From Candidatus Fraserbacteria bacterium (GTDB lineage Bacteria; Bipolaricaulota; Bipolaricaulia; RBG-16-55-9; JAJCYT01), in NCBI GenBank assembly GCA_029262795.1, contig JAJCYT010000023.1:1-64000 (forward strand): a stretch of 64,000 nt of DNA, given 5' to 3'. Both the position numbers and the translations under genes were made by a program. Below, piece by piece: positions 35,801 to 43,150 of this stretch. The notes under the pieces were generated by a model, which did no database searches, was not told where the DNA came from, and worked only from the letters and a program-made list of their open reading frames with translations. Position 1 is the stretch's first letter; the number at the start of each line of letters is the position of its first letter.

Positions 35801-36576
35801 CCGTTCGCAACAATGGCACAGAAGAAGGCAGCCAAAAGATTTCCTTGAAAATTGGTGATGGCACGTTTATAGAGCAAAACACCGAAACCCGAACGCTCAA
35901 CCCCGCCACCGAAGTTGAGTTGTCTTTTACCATAAGATTCCCACGTGGCGGCAGTTTTGAAATCACGCTAAGCACCGCCCAGGACACTCAAACACAAACC
36001 ATCGAGGTATTGGGTGCCACAGGGGTCAGTATTGAATCCGTCTGTGATGCCAACGATAACAGTCGCATTGATGATGATGAAATTATCACCTGTGTCGGTT
36101 ACTGGGTGAGAAGCGAAATGGTGCCTGGAACAGGTCAGTTGATTTCTGATGAAAAGATTTCGTTCCTCATCGAATTGTGGGCCACCAATGGCGATATCTC
36201 CACGCTGTCCGTTGAAACCACTGATATCATTTTCAAAGGCATGACTAAAAACACACTAAAATTGGAAACGGTTTCTGTTGCAGAACTCTCTGTCAACGAC
36301 AGCCAGGACTTATCTATTCAACCTTATCAAGCCAGGCCTGCTATGTTTAACCAACTCCAAATTGAAATGAATACCAGCAGCGTATCTAACCACCGATATT
36401 GGCGTATTGGCCCTGCTGTGGATAGCAATCCTGAAATGTTTGATCAAGTGCAAATTGAAATGGAAGGCGGCAGCAACACTTCCAACAATCAATGGTGGCG
36501 AAGTGGCGGGTGCTCAAGTTCGGAGCCTGAAATGATTGAAGGCTCACTCATTGAACAAATAGGTTGTCCTGACTGA
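32842..36576 (+). CDS. Giant exported parallel beta-helix protein with CARDB and dockerin-like modules
   Basis: A 1244-residue protein. The TTG start at 32842 (AAGGA six bases upstream) yields a signal peptide (KRFIFSTWMAVAVIGFCLLIL then NQVTEA). Residues about 30-950 are right-handed parallel beta-helix rungs, each with N-N-x-(I/F)-x-x-N-x-x-x-G-I units, for example VENLRIHNNIMRDNGLGILI and LLIDGNKIVGENGSGIGI; the NosD/pectate-lyase-like fold is clear. Near 960 a CARDB domain (QITQFEVSPNPVNLGESATI) follows, then a module with two EF-hand-like loops (DANDNSRIDDDEI and ISDEKISFLIELW) shared with the protein at 55834. The tail has two related QIEM...W units. An earlier start at 32575 would add a non-signal-like leader. 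Likely a cell-surface or secreted glycan-binding or lyase-like protein; no catalytic residues are assigned. Confidence 0.8.
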   Translation: MKRFIFSTWMAVAVIGFCLLILNQVTEAREIRILPVANGISPLCVGANDSACDLVRGAAGFPLLTGPDAGVTPQPGDTLVLAPGIYFLQVKAGGPGPASDGTGPLVIPGTIGAGACAGAVNCFGSVMQGLEIRSRDGANVTVIDATALAGGLAPAVIIGANNVSFGGDSAGHGLTVQNSPRTGIHIGTPVAALNPYGIDLSPGTQGREDITIQNNFIQNNDPLLVLAISSGVHVDYFPPSVAKSVENLRIHNNIMRDNGLGILIGRPFGFPLGPGFGVTNLGGNSEDEGVFITNNTIDDNFSHGINFSNVGTQEQIVVQNNYIVRNGDDGISWTAVVTNIENILIKGNMIRENGHGFVLTPPFLIGCVPVCGGISFGNSGQIEDVKIVDNRDPDFEEGITGNAGPGIAFISVAAFPQLFFPGATGVQDIDGLVISNNVINANGNPAAVAFPAAGLDRFVPRVPFDGITFLNNGDVENLLMYGNNVRLNAGSGVTFGLPGNGAGLPGATYAGFALPGDFDNNVIEHNEFLNNGTGGTVPGGPFFPHGDGFAVFSQNDINDNLFDGNMSIENYNHGMFLSSTGNDITSIRFLSNYLNKNGLGNRGALAGFPPSDGLELSTFGDISDVIWDGGQASDNGGSGIHFDANNNTLSNGAYGFGGGVPPANAANVRITLADIDNILIQNAMFLRNGASAPTGSGNGILGISDKLSGWQTFNIEANRNDDHGQLLTTTDDMNDIQVSDSQFNRNDRNRDSVGSGLFFDTTEDMNNISVSNVIANENHTGIRFDVKGENGRSLSVKDSVANSNNESGIFADGSDDLSDVLLINNVLKYNNTGITLRSTDHGDRLLIDGNKIVGENGSGIGIQLQAIGVAVLNNSIRDNGVGIAAHRAQDSTINCNNISHNEDFGVDAQGLKPGEKLDVTGNWWGEASGPDAATNVNGLGDRVTAKVDFEPWQSEPCVETDVNFQITQFEVSPNPVNLGESATITATVRNNGTEEGSQKISLKIGDGTFIEQNTETRTLNPATEVELSFTIRFPRGGSFEITLSTAQDTQTQTIEVLGATGVSIESVCDANDNSRIDDDEIITCVGYWVRSEMVPGTGQLISDEKISFLIELWATNGDISTLSVETTDIIFKGMTKNTLKLETVSVAELSVNDSQDLSIQPYQARPAMFNQLQIEMNTSSVSNHRYWRIGPAVDSNPEMFDQVQIEMEGGSNTSNNQWWRSGGCSSSEPEMIEGSLIEQIGCPD

Positions 36577-36589
36577 GTAAGGTTGTCTA

Positions 36590-37540
36590 TCAACCAATCA
36601 GGCTGAGGCAAACTCGGTCATTGCCAATCCCACTGATGATGGTGCGTTCTTTGCCATTGCTCAATAGTTTTTGCGTCCAATCGACAGCCCCACCATCTGC
36701 GACATTGAGTCGTTCGCCATCGTCGTTGATGAGATCGATGTGAAAACACAAGTCACGATAATAGCCTCGTCCTGTTTCACGTTCATCATTAAATTCACAG
36801 GTCACATTGTCGAATGAAGCTTGGATTGGTTTGAGCAGTTTTTCGTCGAGCAGTTCATGGCGGTCACGTTCATTAAAATCTGTGATGCGAACGATTAACG
36901 AAATATCCTTTTTTGAAAATGCGCTGAGTGTGTTCAAGTAAAACTGGATATGAAGTAACAGCGTTGAAAACTCAAATTGCAAATTTCCTTGATCTCGACC
37001 AGAACTGCACAAGCCGAACAAACCAAAGTGAGAGAAAGAATTTGGTCCCTCAAACTTGATGGTGCGCAAAAGTCGATGACTGGTGGCAAGATGAACACTC
37101 TGGTTTGATTTGCTATCTTGCTTCAAAATTTCGCGTCGCCTTAAAGCACATTCGAGCGCGAGGACGTTGGTGGCATCCGAAACCACTTCTGTGTTTCGTG
37201 AGGTAGACACGGCCCAATCCTGATCCACCAAGGCAATGGCTGAGCTTGTGCCAAGCGGGCAGACAGGTGAGATTAAAAGCGCTTCAAATTCATTGGGAAG
37301 GTTTGCGAATGCAAAGCGTTCCCACTCAAGCATCTTCAATGGGTCAACTGTGGCTGTCTGAACAAAGCGATTGTTTTCATAAGCTGCCAGCAGTTGCGCG
37401 GGCTGAAGCTGACTTGCCCGTTGGTTGTACACTTCCAGCATCAATGATTGTAAATCGCTTGGATTCAAACGTTCTGCCAGAATGCTTGCCAATCCGTCCA
37501 CACCAACTTCGCGTTCGATGCGCTCAATCAGTTTGTTCAT
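36590..37540 (-). CDS. Conserved protein of unknown function
   Basis: A 316-residue soluble protein that I do not assign to a characterised family. Its start MNKLIERIEREVGVDGLASIL with LNPSDLQSLMLEVY, then the central PVCPLGTSSAIALVDQDWAVSTSRNTEVVSD and a later LFGLCSSGRD, have the look of a well-conserved enzyme core. The two cysteine-bearing loops and the Arg-rich segment after ECALRRREIL could form a nucleotide or phosphate site. GAGGG precedes the ATG at 37540. Its stop is 14 bases from the beta-helix stop (convergent). A weak class II synthetase-like appearance in the central strand is an impression, not evidence. Confidence 0.6.
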   Translation of the reverse strand: MNKLIERIEREVGVDGLASILAERLNPSDLQSLMLEVYNQRASQLQPAQLLAAYENNRFVQTATVDPLKMLEWERFAFANLPNEFEALLISPVCPLGTSSAIALVDQDWAVSTSRNTEVVSDATNVLALECALRRREILKQDSKSNQSVHLATSHRLLRTIKFEGPNSFSHFGLFGLCSSGRDQGNLQFEFSTLLLHIQFYLNTLSAFSKKDISLIVRITDFNERDRHELLDEKLLKPIQASFDNVTCEFNDERETGRGYYRDLCFHIDLINDDGERLNVADGGAVDWTQKLLSNGKERTIISGIGNDRVCLSLIG

Positions 37541-37672
37541 TGGCCCTCCTTTGTTCTAAATAAGAGAGATTTGTTTATTCCCAACCCAATCCATAAGAGG
37601 AGAGGGAGCATGAACAATAGTGTTCTCGATTTCATTTAGAATCAAGTAACGTCATGAAGAATGAACTGACAC

Positions 37673-37721
37673 AAGTCTGATCGTAGCCCCCTTTATGCAA
37701 AGGGGGTTGGGGGATTAGAGC
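37673..37721 (+). repeat. Intergenic palindromic repeat, copy D
   Basis: AAGTCTGATCGTAG, stem CCCCCTTT / AAAGGGGG with an ATGC loop, then GTTGGGGGATTAGAGC. It lies between the pnp operon end and the gene at 36590. About 30 bp upstream a TTAGAATCAAG segment is shared with copy E. Confidence 0.8.
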
Positions 37722-37754
37722 ATTTGGCCCATTTAAAATATTCCTAAATAAAAA

Positions 37755-37780
37755 AGGGCACACAATAAATTGTGTGCCCT
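37755..37780 (-). terminator. Rho-independent terminator of the rpsO-pnp operon
   Basis: AGGGCACACAAT and ATTGTGTGCCCT form a perfect 12-bp stem with a 2-base centre (4 to 6 in practice). On the minus strand it is followed by TTTTTTATTT, 31 bases after the pnp stop. Confidence 0.85.
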
Positions 37781-37811
37781 CGCTTAAATCAAACTTTAAT
37801 GAGAAAACTTT

Positions 37812-40190
37812 TTATGCGTCTTCTTTGCTGATCAGTTTGAATGAAAAGCGATCGTTTTCAATCTTGATCAGTTCAACTTTTACCGTATCGCCTTCGTTGA
37901 CCACATCGGTCACATCTTTGACATAATCGTCAGACAATGCCGAGATGTGAACCAAACCTTCCAGACCGTTGTCGGTCGCCACGAAGCAACCATACTCTTT
38001 GATGGTTTTCACTTCGGCGGTAAAGGTGTCGCCAATCTCAACTTTAGGCGGTGCCGGTCTTGGTGCAGGTGGCGCCGAGGAACCGGCTGGTTCTGAACCA
38101 TCCAACACACGGCGCAAGTTCACGCGGCCCATGTCGTCAACTTCGGCAACTTCGATTTCAAACTCATCGCCCATGCTGACCACATCTTTGGGGTCTTTGA
38201 TATAACCTTCAGCCAAATCGCCCACACGAATCAAGCCTTTGCTGCCGCCTTTAAACTCGACAAACACGCCGTATTTTTCCATGCGGACCACTTTGCCTGT
38301 ATAGCGGTTGCCAACTTTGGCTTCTTCGGTCATTTCTTCGATCATGCGTTTGGCCATGGCAATGCCTTCGGCTTTTACGCCAGCGATCTTGACCAAGCCA
38401 TCTTCGGCAATGTCAATTTCAGATTCAGTCTCAGCCTGCATGGCGCGAATGTTTTTACCACCAGGGCCAATCACCAAGCCAATCTTTTCAGGGTCAATCT
38501 GAACCATTTCAATGCGTGGTGCAAATTTCGAAAGCTCTTCACGTGGCGTGGAAATGGTGCCTTCCATCGCATCGAGAATTTGGAGTCGTGCCACTTTGGC
38601 CTGCTCCATGGCTTCGCGCATCAGTTCAGGTGAAACCCCTGTCATTTTGACATCCAGCTGAAATGCAGTCACGCCATCGCGGGTGCCTGCCACTTTAAAG
38701 TCCATGTCACCACAATGGTCTTCGTAGCCGGAAATATCCGTTAAAATAACGTAATCATCGCCTTCTTCAATCAGCCCCATGGCAATGCCTGCCACCGGCT
38801 TTTTGATCGGCACACCAGCATCCATCATGGCCAGAACGCCACTACACACCGTGGCCATGGAACTAGACCCGTTGGATTCCAGAATTTCCGACACCAGGCG
38901 AATGCTGTATGGAAAATCTTCTTCTTCAGGAAGCACTGCTTTAATGGCATTGGAAGCCAGATTGCCGTGGCCGATTTCGCGTCGTTTGGGCGATCCCACA
39001 CGACCTGTTTCCCCCACACTGTACGGAGGGAAATTGTAGTGCAGCATAAAGCGTCTGCGGCCATCGTCCAGCATGGAATCAATAATCTGCTCATCCTGGC
39101 GTGTGGTCCCCAATGTGCAGGTGCCCAGGCTCTGGGTTTCACCGCGCAGGAACAGGGAAGAACCATGCGTGCGGGGCAGCAAGCCCACATCACAGCTCAA
39201 TTCGCGTAAGGTGTCAGGCGCACGGCCATCGAAGCGCACCTTGGAGGCCACGGTGCTGGTGCGCACAAAGGTTTCTTCCTGATGTTTGAATCGACTTTTG
39301 GCTTTCTTTTCAAGGTCAGTCAGTTCATCTTCGGACAAACCTGAACCGTTGGCTTCGAGGTAGGCAGCCACCACGTCATCGCGGATGTCGCTGACAAAAG
39401 CACCACGAACAAATTTGGTCATGGGCTGGCGCATGCCTTCCAGTTGATTGCCGATCAAACCTTTGAGTGCGGCATCCATCTCAGAAAAATCTTCGGCTTC
39501 AGCCACTTCAAGCTTTTCAATCGTTAATTGAGACAACAATTCTTCCTGAAGCGCGACCAGTTTCTTAATTTCTTCGTGGGCCATGCTGATGCATTCGACC
39601 ACTTTGTCTTCAGAAATTTCGTTCATCTGGCCTTCCACCATGGTCACTGCGTGCTTGGTGCCTGCAATGATGACATCCATTTCGGAAGCTTCGCGTTGCT
39701 CGAAATTGGGATGGGCAATCAGCTCGCCATCCACCATGCCCATTTTGACACCCGCAATGGGTCCCATAAACGGCGCTTTGGACAGCATCAATGCAGTCGA
39801 TGTGCCCAACATGGCGGCAATTTCAGGCGATTCGTCACGGGTGACAGACAGGATGGTACAAATAACTTGCACTTGTTCGCGGTAGGTTTCGGGGAACAAG
39901 GGGCGAACAGGGCGGTCAATCATGCGACAGGCCAAAATAGCCTGCTCAGAAGGACGGCCTTCGCGTTTAAAAAAGCCGCCAGGAATTTTCCCGCCGGCAT
40001 AAAATCTTTCTTCGTATTCCACACTCAACGGAAAAAAGCTCATATTTTCCGCACTTGCGCGTGAAACTGTCACCAAAACGCGGGTGTCGCCACAATGCAC
40101 CAAAACGGAGCCATCTGCCTGCGTGGCCATGCCGTTGTTTTCAAGCTTGAACAGGCCATTATCAGCACTATAAATTGTACGATTGGACAT
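37812..40190 (-). CDS. pnp: Polyribonucleotide nucleotidyltransferase with two S1 domains
   Basis: A 792-residue PNPase, about 80-90 residues longer than usual. It has two RNase PH domains, the second carrying GYEDHCGDMDFKVAGT with the catalytic Asp residues, a KH domain (GLVIGPGGKNIRAMQ), an S1 domain (GNRYTGKVVRMEKYGVFVEF) and, after a PAGSSAPPAPRPAPP linker, a second S1 domain (GDTFTAEVKTIKEYGCFVAT). Most bacterial PNPases have one S1. It degrades RNA 3' to 5' phosphorolytically. It follows rpsO by 100 bp, the classical order, and is likely subject to RNase III/PNPase-type autoregulation. GAGGGG lies about ten bases before the ATG. Confidence 0.95.
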   Translation of the reverse strand: MSNRTIYSADNGLFKLENNGMATQADGSVLVHCGDTRVLVTVSRASAENMSFFPLSVEYEERFYAGGKIPGGFFKREGRPSEQAILACRMIDRPVRPLFPETYREQVQVICTILSVTRDESPEIAAMLGTSTALMLSKAPFMGPIAGVKMGMVDGELIAHPNFEQREASEMDVIIAGTKHAVTMVEGQMNEISEDKVVECISMAHEEIKKLVALQEELLSQLTIEKLEVAEAEDFSEMDAALKGLIGNQLEGMRQPMTKFVRGAFVSDIRDDVVAAYLEANGSGLSEDELTDLEKKAKSRFKHQEETFVRTSTVASKVRFDGRAPDTLRELSCDVGLLPRTHGSSLFLRGETQSLGTCTLGTTRQDEQIIDSMLDDGRRRFMLHYNFPPYSVGETGRVGSPKRREIGHGNLASNAIKAVLPEEEDFPYSIRLVSEILESNGSSSMATVCSGVLAMMDAGVPIKKPVAGIAMGLIEEGDDYVILTDISGYEDHCGDMDFKVAGTRDGVTAFQLDVKMTGVSPELMREAMEQAKVARLQILDAMEGTISTPREELSKFAPRIEMVQIDPEKIGLVIGPGGKNIRAMQAETESEIDIAEDGLVKIAGVKAEGIAMAKRMIEEMTEEAKVGNRYTGKVVRMEKYGVFVEFKGGSKGLIRVGDLAEGYIKDPKDVVSMGDEFEIEVAEVDDMGRVNLRRVLDGSEPAGSSAPPAPRPAPPKVEIGDTFTAEVKTIKEYGCFVATDNGLEGLVHISALSDDYVKDVTDVVNEGDTVKVELIKIENDRFSFKLISKEDA

Positions 40191-40290
40191 AAATTTTTAA
40201 CCCCTCACAAAACATTTACCATTCGATGGATACAATATTTTCTTTTCACTATTCTTTCGATCACAAGTGGACATAAATAAAATGTTCAGA

Positions 40291-40560
40291 TTAGCCACGA
40301 ATTTCCAGGCTTTCAATCAATTCGCGGTATTTGGCCAAATCTTCGCGTTGAAGATAGCGCATCAAGCGTCGGCGTCGGCCCACCAATTTCATCAGTCCAC
40401 GGTTGCTGTGAAAGTCGTGTTTGTGTTCTTTCATGTGTTCAGTCAGGTCACGGATGCGTTGGGTTAACAACGCGATCTGAACTTCAGCGGAACCGTTGTC
40501 AGTATCGCTTTTCTTGTACTGACTGATGATGTCATTTTTAACACTCATGCTTAAAGGCAT
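40291..40560 (-). CDS. rpsO: 30S ribosomal protein S15
   Basis: An 89-residue S15 with the invariant core QIALLTQRIRDLTEHMKEHKHD and GLMKLVGRRRRLMRYLQ, ending in a short LIESLEIRG. S15 binds the central domain of 16S rRNA. The ATG at 40560 abuts the stop of the upstream gene and has GGAGG six bases upstream, inside the coding end of that gene; a second ATG four codons later is less well placed. In many bacteria S15 represses its own mRNA; the 100-bp rpsO-pnp spacer has no obvious pseudoknot that I can see. Confidence 0.96.
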   Translation of the reverse strand: MPLSMSVKNDIISQYKKSDTDNGSAEVQIALLTQRIRDLTEHMKEHKHDFHSNRGLMKLVGRRRRLMRYLQREDLAKYRELIESLEIRG

Positions 40561-41844
40561 TTAAGACCTCCTATAGTCTTGTGCAATTTCGTTAATTTTT
40601 GTTCTAATTTCTTGCTCATCCAAAGTTAATAATTTCCGGTCTTTCATCAGAACCTGACCATTCACGATGGTGGTTCGCACATCGGCTGCTTGCGCCGAGT
40701 ATACCAAAGCGGACAAAGGTTGATAAACAGGCTCCAAATGCGCCGCTTCCAAGTCCACCAAAATCACATCCGCCAACGCGCCTTCTTGAAGCACCCCACC
40801 CTCATCCACGCCAATGGCCTGATACCCACCTGCCGTGCCAACATCAAACGCCTGTTTGGCAGGTACAGCCAATGGGTCTTCGTGCGTGCCTTTGTGAATC
40901 ATGGCCGCCATGTGCAGTTCTTCAAACATGTTCAGATTGTTATTAGATGCCGTGCCGTCTGTACCAAGCCCCACGGTAACGCCTGCTTCCAGCATTTCGG
41001 GAAGTGGCGCAATGCCTGAGCCCAGCTTTAAGTTGCTGCCAGGATTGTGCGACACACGCACGTTCTTTTCAGCCAGAATCGAAATATCTTCTTCGTTGAC
41101 GTGGACACAATGCGCCGTCAGCGTTGGCACCTCAAACACGCCCAAATCGTTTAGGTAAACCACCGGGCTTTTGCCGGAATCCTTGATGCACACATCCACT
41201 TCTTTGCGCGTTTCAGACAAATGGGTGTTGAGCAACAATCCGCGCTCTTTGGCAATATCGATAGAGCGTTCCCACACAGGATCACAGCATGTGTATTGCG
41301 CGTGTGGGGCAATCGCGGTTTGAATTCGGCCATCGGCTTTGCCATGCCAGTTTTCGATGAGTTCCATGGAGATAGCGAACTCTTTTTCCATTTTCTCGTT
41401 GGGTTCAAAGGCAATCATGCCATAGGTGAGCAAAGCACGTAGGCCGGATTTTTCAACCGCTTTGCCAACCTGATCCATGTGAATGTACATGTCACAAAAA
41501 GCGGTGACGCCACCTCGAATACACTCCACCGCGCCCCATAACGAAGCCCAGTAAATTTGTTCCGGTGTCAGCTTGGCTTCGGCAGGCCAGATCATTTCCT
41601 CAAGCCAGGGTTGTAAAGCCATATCATCGGCATAACCTCGAAACAACACCATCGCCAAGTGCGTGTGTGCGTTGACCAAGCCAGGCATGATAAGTTGACC
41701 GCGCGCATCGATCACGGTGTCGAAACCACTGGGATCGATGTCCGTACCGATTTGAGTAATTCGTGAACCTTCAATCGCCACAGATGTGTTCGGCGAAGAC
41801 CCACTGGGCAGCAACGCTGTCCCGTTTTGAATCAATATGCTCAT
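40561..41844 (-). CDS. mtaD: 5-methylthioadenosine/S-adenosylhomocysteine deaminase-type amidohydrolase
   Basis: A 427-residue amidohydrolase. The metal site comprises GLVNAHTHLAMVLFRG near residue 57, HAQYTC near 190, HLSETRKE, HCVHVN and the catalytic Asp in GLGTDGTASNNNLNMFEE near 290. These match MTA/SAH deaminase (MtaD), which feeds methionine and SAM-cycle salvage. The ATG at 41844 (MSILIQNGTALL) is chosen although it lacks a clear ribosome site; a TTG ten codons upstream is possible. It is the first gene of the mtaD-rpsO-pnp unit and its last codons hold the rpsO ribosome site, an unusual but tight coupling. Confidence 0.85.
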   Translation of the reverse strand: MSILIQNGTALLPSGSSPNTSVAIEGSRITQIGTDIDPSGFDTVIDARGQLIMPGLVNAHTHLAMVLFRGYADDMALQPWLEEMIWPAEAKLTPEQIYWASLWGAVECIRGGVTAFCDMYIHMDQVGKAVEKSGLRALLTYGMIAFEPNEKMEKEFAISMELIENWHGKADGRIQTAIAPHAQYTCCDPVWERSIDIAKERGLLLNTHLSETRKEVDVCIKDSGKSPVVYLNDLGVFEVPTLTAHCVHVNEEDISILAEKNVRVSHNPGSNLKLGSGIAPLPEMLEAGVTVGLGTDGTASNNNLNMFEELHMAAMIHKGTHEDPLAVPAKQAFDVGTAGGYQAIGVDEGGVLQEGALADVILVDLEAAHLEPVYQPLSALVYSAQAADVRTTIVNGQVLMKDRKLLTLDEQEIRTKINEIAQDYRRS

Positions 41845-42009
41845 TAAAAAATTTTGAATGATGCGGAGAGGCAATTTGGATGGATTTGTCGATCCCTGAA
41901 CTTACCTTAACGAGGGGCAACCACATCTCCCCGAATTTCATTCTCTTTCTTTATTTAATTGAGGCAAATTATAAAGACTCGATGGGCATAAAGCAAGACC
42001 CAAAGACGC

Positions 42010-42039
42010 TTCTATTTTGTGCTGAATGTGATGTATAAT
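42010..42039 (+). promoter_or_regulatory. Candidate promoter of the aquaporin operon
   Basis: TATAAT occupies 42034-42039; TTCTAT or TCTATT lies 17-18 bp upstream and is a weak -35. The ATG at 42095 follows with CAGGAGGG as ribosome site. Confidence 0.45.
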
Positions 42040-42094
42040 ACATCCATCAAATTTCATGGGTGAGAGGTCTCCCGTACAACTTCAGGAGGGTTTT

Positions 42095-42751
42095 ATGAGT
42101 TTAGGAAAAGCGTGTGTGGCAGAGTTTATTGGAACATTTGCACTGGTATTTTTAGGGTCAGCCGCAGTGGTGGCTGCAGGCAACGCAGGGACGGGGCCAA
42201 TCATCCCCGCCTTCGCGCACGGCCTCGCCATTGTGTTTGCGGCCTATGCCTTGGGGCATTGGAGTGGCGCGCATTTGAATCCGGCTGTGACCATCAGCAT
42301 TTTGATTGTTGGTGCAATTGATATTGGCAAAGCCGCCGCTTATATCGTGACTCAAATTGTGGCCGCCATTGCTGCTGCTGCCATTCTTAACATCATTCTC
42401 ACAGGCCAGGCCGCCAACTTTGGGGCATTCAGTTTTGACACAAACAGTGTGTCCGTCACCGGTGCCTTTTTATTAGAAGCCATTTTCGCCTTCTTCCTCG
42501 CCACCGTGGTGTTGCAAGCGGCTGTGGCTGGCAAAGCGGGCAACTTTGCAGGGCTGGCCATCGGCCTTACATTGACAGCGTGCATCCTCGCAGGTGGTGC
42601 CATCACGGGTGGCTCGGTGAATCCAGCGCGCACCTTGGGTCCAGCCATCATTGCAGGCCAATTGGGACAAGTCTGGGTATATGTGGTCGCAACCATCACA
42701 GGTGGTGCTTGGGCCGGTGTGGTTTCTCGTTTTGTTTTAGCCAACAAGTAA
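42095..42751 (+). CDS. MIP-family aquaporin
   Basis: A 218-residue six-helix major-intrinsic-protein channel. Both pore motifs are present: SGAHLNPAVT near residue 64 and GGSVNPARTLGP near residue 172. The pattern with a short second-half loop and no insertion near the second NPA suggests a water channel (AqpZ-like) rather than a glycerol facilitator. The ATG is supported by AGGAGGG four bases upstream; an earlier in-frame ATG would add a poorly supported leader. It is followed by a DUF4870-type membrane gene and a molybdopterin-fold gene on the same strand, possibly one operon. Confidence 0.92.
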   Translation: MSLGKACVAEFIGTFALVFLGSAAVVAAGNAGTGPIIPAFAHGLAIVFAAYALGHWSGAHLNPAVTISILIVGAIDIGKAAAYIVTQIVAAIAAAAILNIILTGQAANFGAFSFDTNSVSVTGAFLLEAIFAFFLATVVLQAAVAGKAGNFAGLAIGLTLTACILAGGAITGGSVNPARTLGPAIIAGQLGQVWVYVVATITGGAWAGVVSRFVLANK

Positions 42752-42800
42752 GCGAAACTTACATCAAACTTTGAAATCATGAAGATCAGAGGAGGCTTAA

Positions 42801-43145
42801 ATGGGTGCAACAAAACAGGGCGATTCGAACATGGCCAATATCATTTATATTTTGTATTTGGTGGGCCTGGCAGTTGGCATCACTGAACTGGTGGGTGTCA
42901 TTCTTGCGTACATCAATCGTAAAGACGCGGAAGGCTGGATGGAGACCCATTACACATTCCAAATCCGCACATTCTGGATCGGCCTATTGATGGTCATTGT
43001 TGGCGTTATTCTTTCCTTTGTCATTGTTGGGTTTGCACTGCTTGTGTTTTATTATGTTTGGCTGATTATGCGCTGTGTCAAAGGCATGCAATACCTCAAC
43101 AATCAACAACCACATCCCAACCCCGACACTTGGATGTTTAATTAA
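42801..43145 (+). CDS. DUF4870-like membrane protein
   Basis: A 114-residue protein with two or three membrane helices: IIYILYLVGLAVGITELVGVILAYI, IGLLMVIVGVILSFVIVGFAL and a short final one. Features shared with the DUF4870/Tic20-like family are an HYTFQIRTFWIG loop between helices and RCVKGMQYLNNQQPHPNP at the end. No activity is known for the family. AGGAGG seven bases before ATG 42801 fixes the start. The next gene begins six bases past its stop. Confidence 0.8.
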   Translation: MGATKQGDSNMANIIYILYLVGLAVGITELVGVILAYINRKDAEGWMETHYTFQIRTFWIGLLMVIVGVILSFVIVGFALLVFYYVWLIMRCVKGMQYLNNQQPHPNPDTWMFN

Positions 43146-43150
43146 CAGTC

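Noticed and set aside
39528-40064. 178-codon frame opposite pnp
   Set aside because: His/Phe-rich composition is the antisense of PNPase codons; no start signal.
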